Shown here: positions 5,381 to 6,756 of the stretch, in pieces
How the letters are laid out: each line of letters opens with the position of its first letter
Numbering within the stretch: position 1 is the stretch's first letter
Source: Aalborgiella sp040079635
Lineage (GTDB): Bacteria; Pseudomonadota; Gammaproteobacteria; Burkholderiales; Burkholderiaceae_C
DNA: 6,756 nt
NCBI GenBank assembly: GCA_040079635.1
Contig: JBEBJY010000100.1
Span: 1-6,756 of the forward strand
Reading direction: 5' to 3'
Translations under genes and position numbers: made by a program
The notes under the pieces: model-generated
Database searches by the model: none
Told to the model about the DNA's origin: nothing
What the model saw: only the letters and a program-made list of their open reading frames with translations

Positions 5381-6031
5381 TTAAGCGTGGCTATCAACGA
5401 TGGCGCGCAGCTTAGATTCGCTCTCCCGCATCGCCAATGACATGATTTTGGCATCTGAGATATCGGTCAGCACCATGCGCTGTACGGTGTCGCCATTGCT
5501 GCCTTCGGCTGAAGTGATGAATGCTTTGACCCAAACTGACGAGCCATCACCCTTGGCCATGTGCAACTCGCAGCTTTGCCTTTCTCCCGTTGACAGCAAA
5601 AGCTTGCGGCACAAATAGTAGGCGTCTTGGCATTCTTTGCGGATGTAGCGGCTGATGCGCTGGCCAACCAAGCTGTTGCGCGCCTCGCCCAGCAGCTCGG
5701 CAGTCGCCAAGTTGGCTTCCAAAATGACGCCCTGCTCATTCACCGTGCAGTAGCTGATGGGCGCTAGGTCATACAGGTCAAAATAGCGCGCTTGCATCGC
5801 CACCAGCTGCAGCTGCGTCTGCCGCAGCGTTTCATTTTGCATTTCAAGCTCGATTTGATGCACTTGTAGCTCATGCAGCAACTCGCGCATGGCGGCTGGC
5901 GACATGGCTTCTACGCTTTCCTTTGACAAAATCACTTTTGCCTGAACCATACCCTCGGCCAGCTGGCGCAGCGCCAGTTTTGCTGCAGATGCTGATTCGC
6001 TACCGAGCGTGTTTTTATCCATATGACCCAT
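5381..6031 (-). CDS. Small single-PAS-domain protein
   Basis: Encodes 216 residues from the ATG at 6031; a second in-frame ATG at 6022 is conserved in the paralogue and could be the true start. Layout: charged N-terminal helix, amphipathic helix about 50-80 containing HQIELEMQNETLRQTQ, one PAS domain about 84-195 (YFDLYDLAPISYCTV to VLTDISDAKI), then a short helix ending at ESKLRAIVDSHA. The sequence type is common in front of kinase or diguanylate cyclase modules in CheB/CheR-linked sensors, yet no output domain follows. No membrane segment or signal peptide is visible, so it should be cytoplasmic. It starts 11 nt after the stop of the upstream PAS sensor gene, which suggests an operon with translational coupling. 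The ligand is unknown. Confidence 0.8.
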   Translation of the reverse strand: MGHMDKNTLGSESASAAKLALRQLAEGMVQAKVILSKESVEAMSPAAMRELLHELQVHQIELEMQNETLRQTQLQLVAMQARYFDLYDLAPISYCTVNEQGVILEANLATAELLGEARNSLVGQRISRYIRKECQDAYYLCRKLLLSTGERQSCELHMAKGDGSSVWVKAFITSAEGSNGDTVQRMVLTDISDAKIMSLAMRESESKLRAIVDSHA

Positions 6032-6042
6032 TGTGCGCTTAA

Positions 6043-6756
6043 TTAAGTCGGCATTATGTAAGATTGTGCTGAAATCGTATCTTTGGTGCGCTCGGTTGTT
6101 GAAATGGCATACATCTGCCCCGTTTCGTTGACCAAAGCGGTCGATGTCAACGACACTTCCATCACTGTGCCATCTTTGGCGAGTCGCTGGGTTTGGTAGG
6201 GTTCTAGCGTTTCAGCCTGGCTCAGTTGATGCACTTTAGCCAAGGCTGACTCTTGCAGGGTTTTGGGAATGCGGTCGCGCACGTTCATGGCGAGTGCCTC
6301 CACCTCCGTCCAGCCGTACATCCGAACCGCGCCTGGGTTCCAGGCGATGATGCGACCCGTCAAGTCTTGCACGGTGATGGCGTCATGCGCATCGCGCACC
6401 ACGACCGCCAAGCGCAGCAGCTCGTTGGCTTTGTGCAAGGCCTCCCGGGTGCGGGCCATTTCGGTAATATCTACAAAGGTAATCACCGCGCCCTCAATCA
6501 CGTTGTCCAGCGTGCGGTAGGGCAAGATGTGCATGGTGTAGCTTTTAGATTCCAGCGTTTGCACATCAATTTCTTTGGGTATCAAGGTTCGCAGCACCTC
6601 TTGCACGTCCGCCACCAGCTGGTCGTAGCCCTTCAGATTAGAGACAATATGCCCGATAGGGCGGCCCACATCGCTCAAAATCAGGTTGATGATGCGCATC
6701 GCCGCTGGGGTGAAGCGCAAAATGCGCAGGTTATAGTCCACAAAAATAGTGCCAAT
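6043..6756 (-). CDS. PAS-domain sensor, C-terminal part (likely tail of a CheB/CheR-PAS fusion); 5' end outside the window
   Basis: The frame is open to the window edge, giving 237 residues; a GTG at 6741 lies inside the first PAS domain and is not a believable start. Two PAS domains are seen. The first, from TIFVDYNLRILRFTPAA to VITFVDITE, has the FTPAA and GRPIGHI pattern of the PAS domain that follows CheR in CheB/CheR hybrid proteins. The second runs from about RDAHDAITVQDLTGRIIAWN through GAVRMYGWTEVEALAM to AISTTERTKD, near the C-terminus. No kinase domain follows, as in many CheB/CheR-PAS proteins. The stop is 11 nt before the next small PAS gene. Whether CheB and CheR domains really precede it needs the sequence beyond 6756. 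Confidence 0.75.
   Translation of the reverse strand: MGTIFVDYNLRILRFTPAAMRIINLILSDVGRPIGHIVSNLKGYDQLVADVQEVLRTLIPKEIDVQTLESKSYTMHILPYRTLDNVIEGAVITFVDITEMARTREALHKANELLRLAVVVRDAHDAITVQDLTGRIIAWNPGAVRMYGWTEVEALAMNVRDRIPKTLQESALAKVHQLSQAETLEPYQTQRLAKDGTVMEVSLTSTALVNETGQMYAISTTERTKDTISAQSYIMPT

Noticed and set aside
6043..6741. Treating the GTG at 6741 as a real start of the PAS sensor
   Set aside because: The open frame continues to the window edge with residues (IGTIF) that belong to the first strand of the PAS domain, so the gene is cut by the window.

Overview
The window looks like a chromosomal segment of a betaproteobacterium, probably Burkholderiales and possibly Comamonadaceae. That is an inference from the protein styles (RF2, the ACSM-like acyl-CoA synthetase, the CheR-linked PAS proteins) and from a repeat type I loosely recall from that family; no marker here fixes the species. 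It holds a partial vapC toxin gene, vapB, prfB, an alpha/beta hydrolase gene, a divergent acyl-CoA synthetase gene, two paralogous PAS genes and the 3' part of a larger PAS sensor gene.

Left part (1-1562, minus strand): a VapBC toxin-antitoxin operon lies directly downstream of prfB. Only the first nine codons of vapC are in the window, overlapping the vapB stop as ATGA. The vapBC promoter (TTGCAT, 17 bp, TATAAT) sits inside a near-perfect 18-bp inverted repeat, as expected for autoregulation by the VapBC complex. prfB (release factor 2) carries the classical programmed +1 frameshift (CTT TGA C after a CGGGGG element), so its true 5' end is at 1456 and its N-terminal 27 codons are in another frame.

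Middle (1563-4427): a minus-strand alpha/beta hydrolase gene and a plus-strand AMP-dependent acyl-CoA synthetase gene diverge from a very short shared spacer near 2508-2539. The synthetase has all catalytic motifs but is longer than usual because two copies of a short dispersed repeat lie inside it in frame, one in each orientation.

Right part (4428-6756, minus strand): two paralogous single-PAS proteins and the C-terminal end of a two-PAS sensor resembling the tail of CheB/CheR-PAS fusion proteins. The roughly 280 bp between the two small PAS genes is a readable duplication scar: a decayed copy of the big PAS gene's 3' end (5154-5208) followed by a decayed copy of the acyl-CoA synthetase 3' region (5239-5367), which includes a third copy of the repeat. 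The simplest history is a tandem duplication of the block [synthetase 3' end - small PAS gene - 3' end of the large PAS gene], followed by decay and a deletion.

The two most unusual things are the in-frame, orientation-independent repeat family inside a coding gene, which resembles in principle the Rickettsia palindromic elements, and the reconstructable duplication scar. I saw no tRNA, rRNA, CRISPR array or complete insertion sequence.
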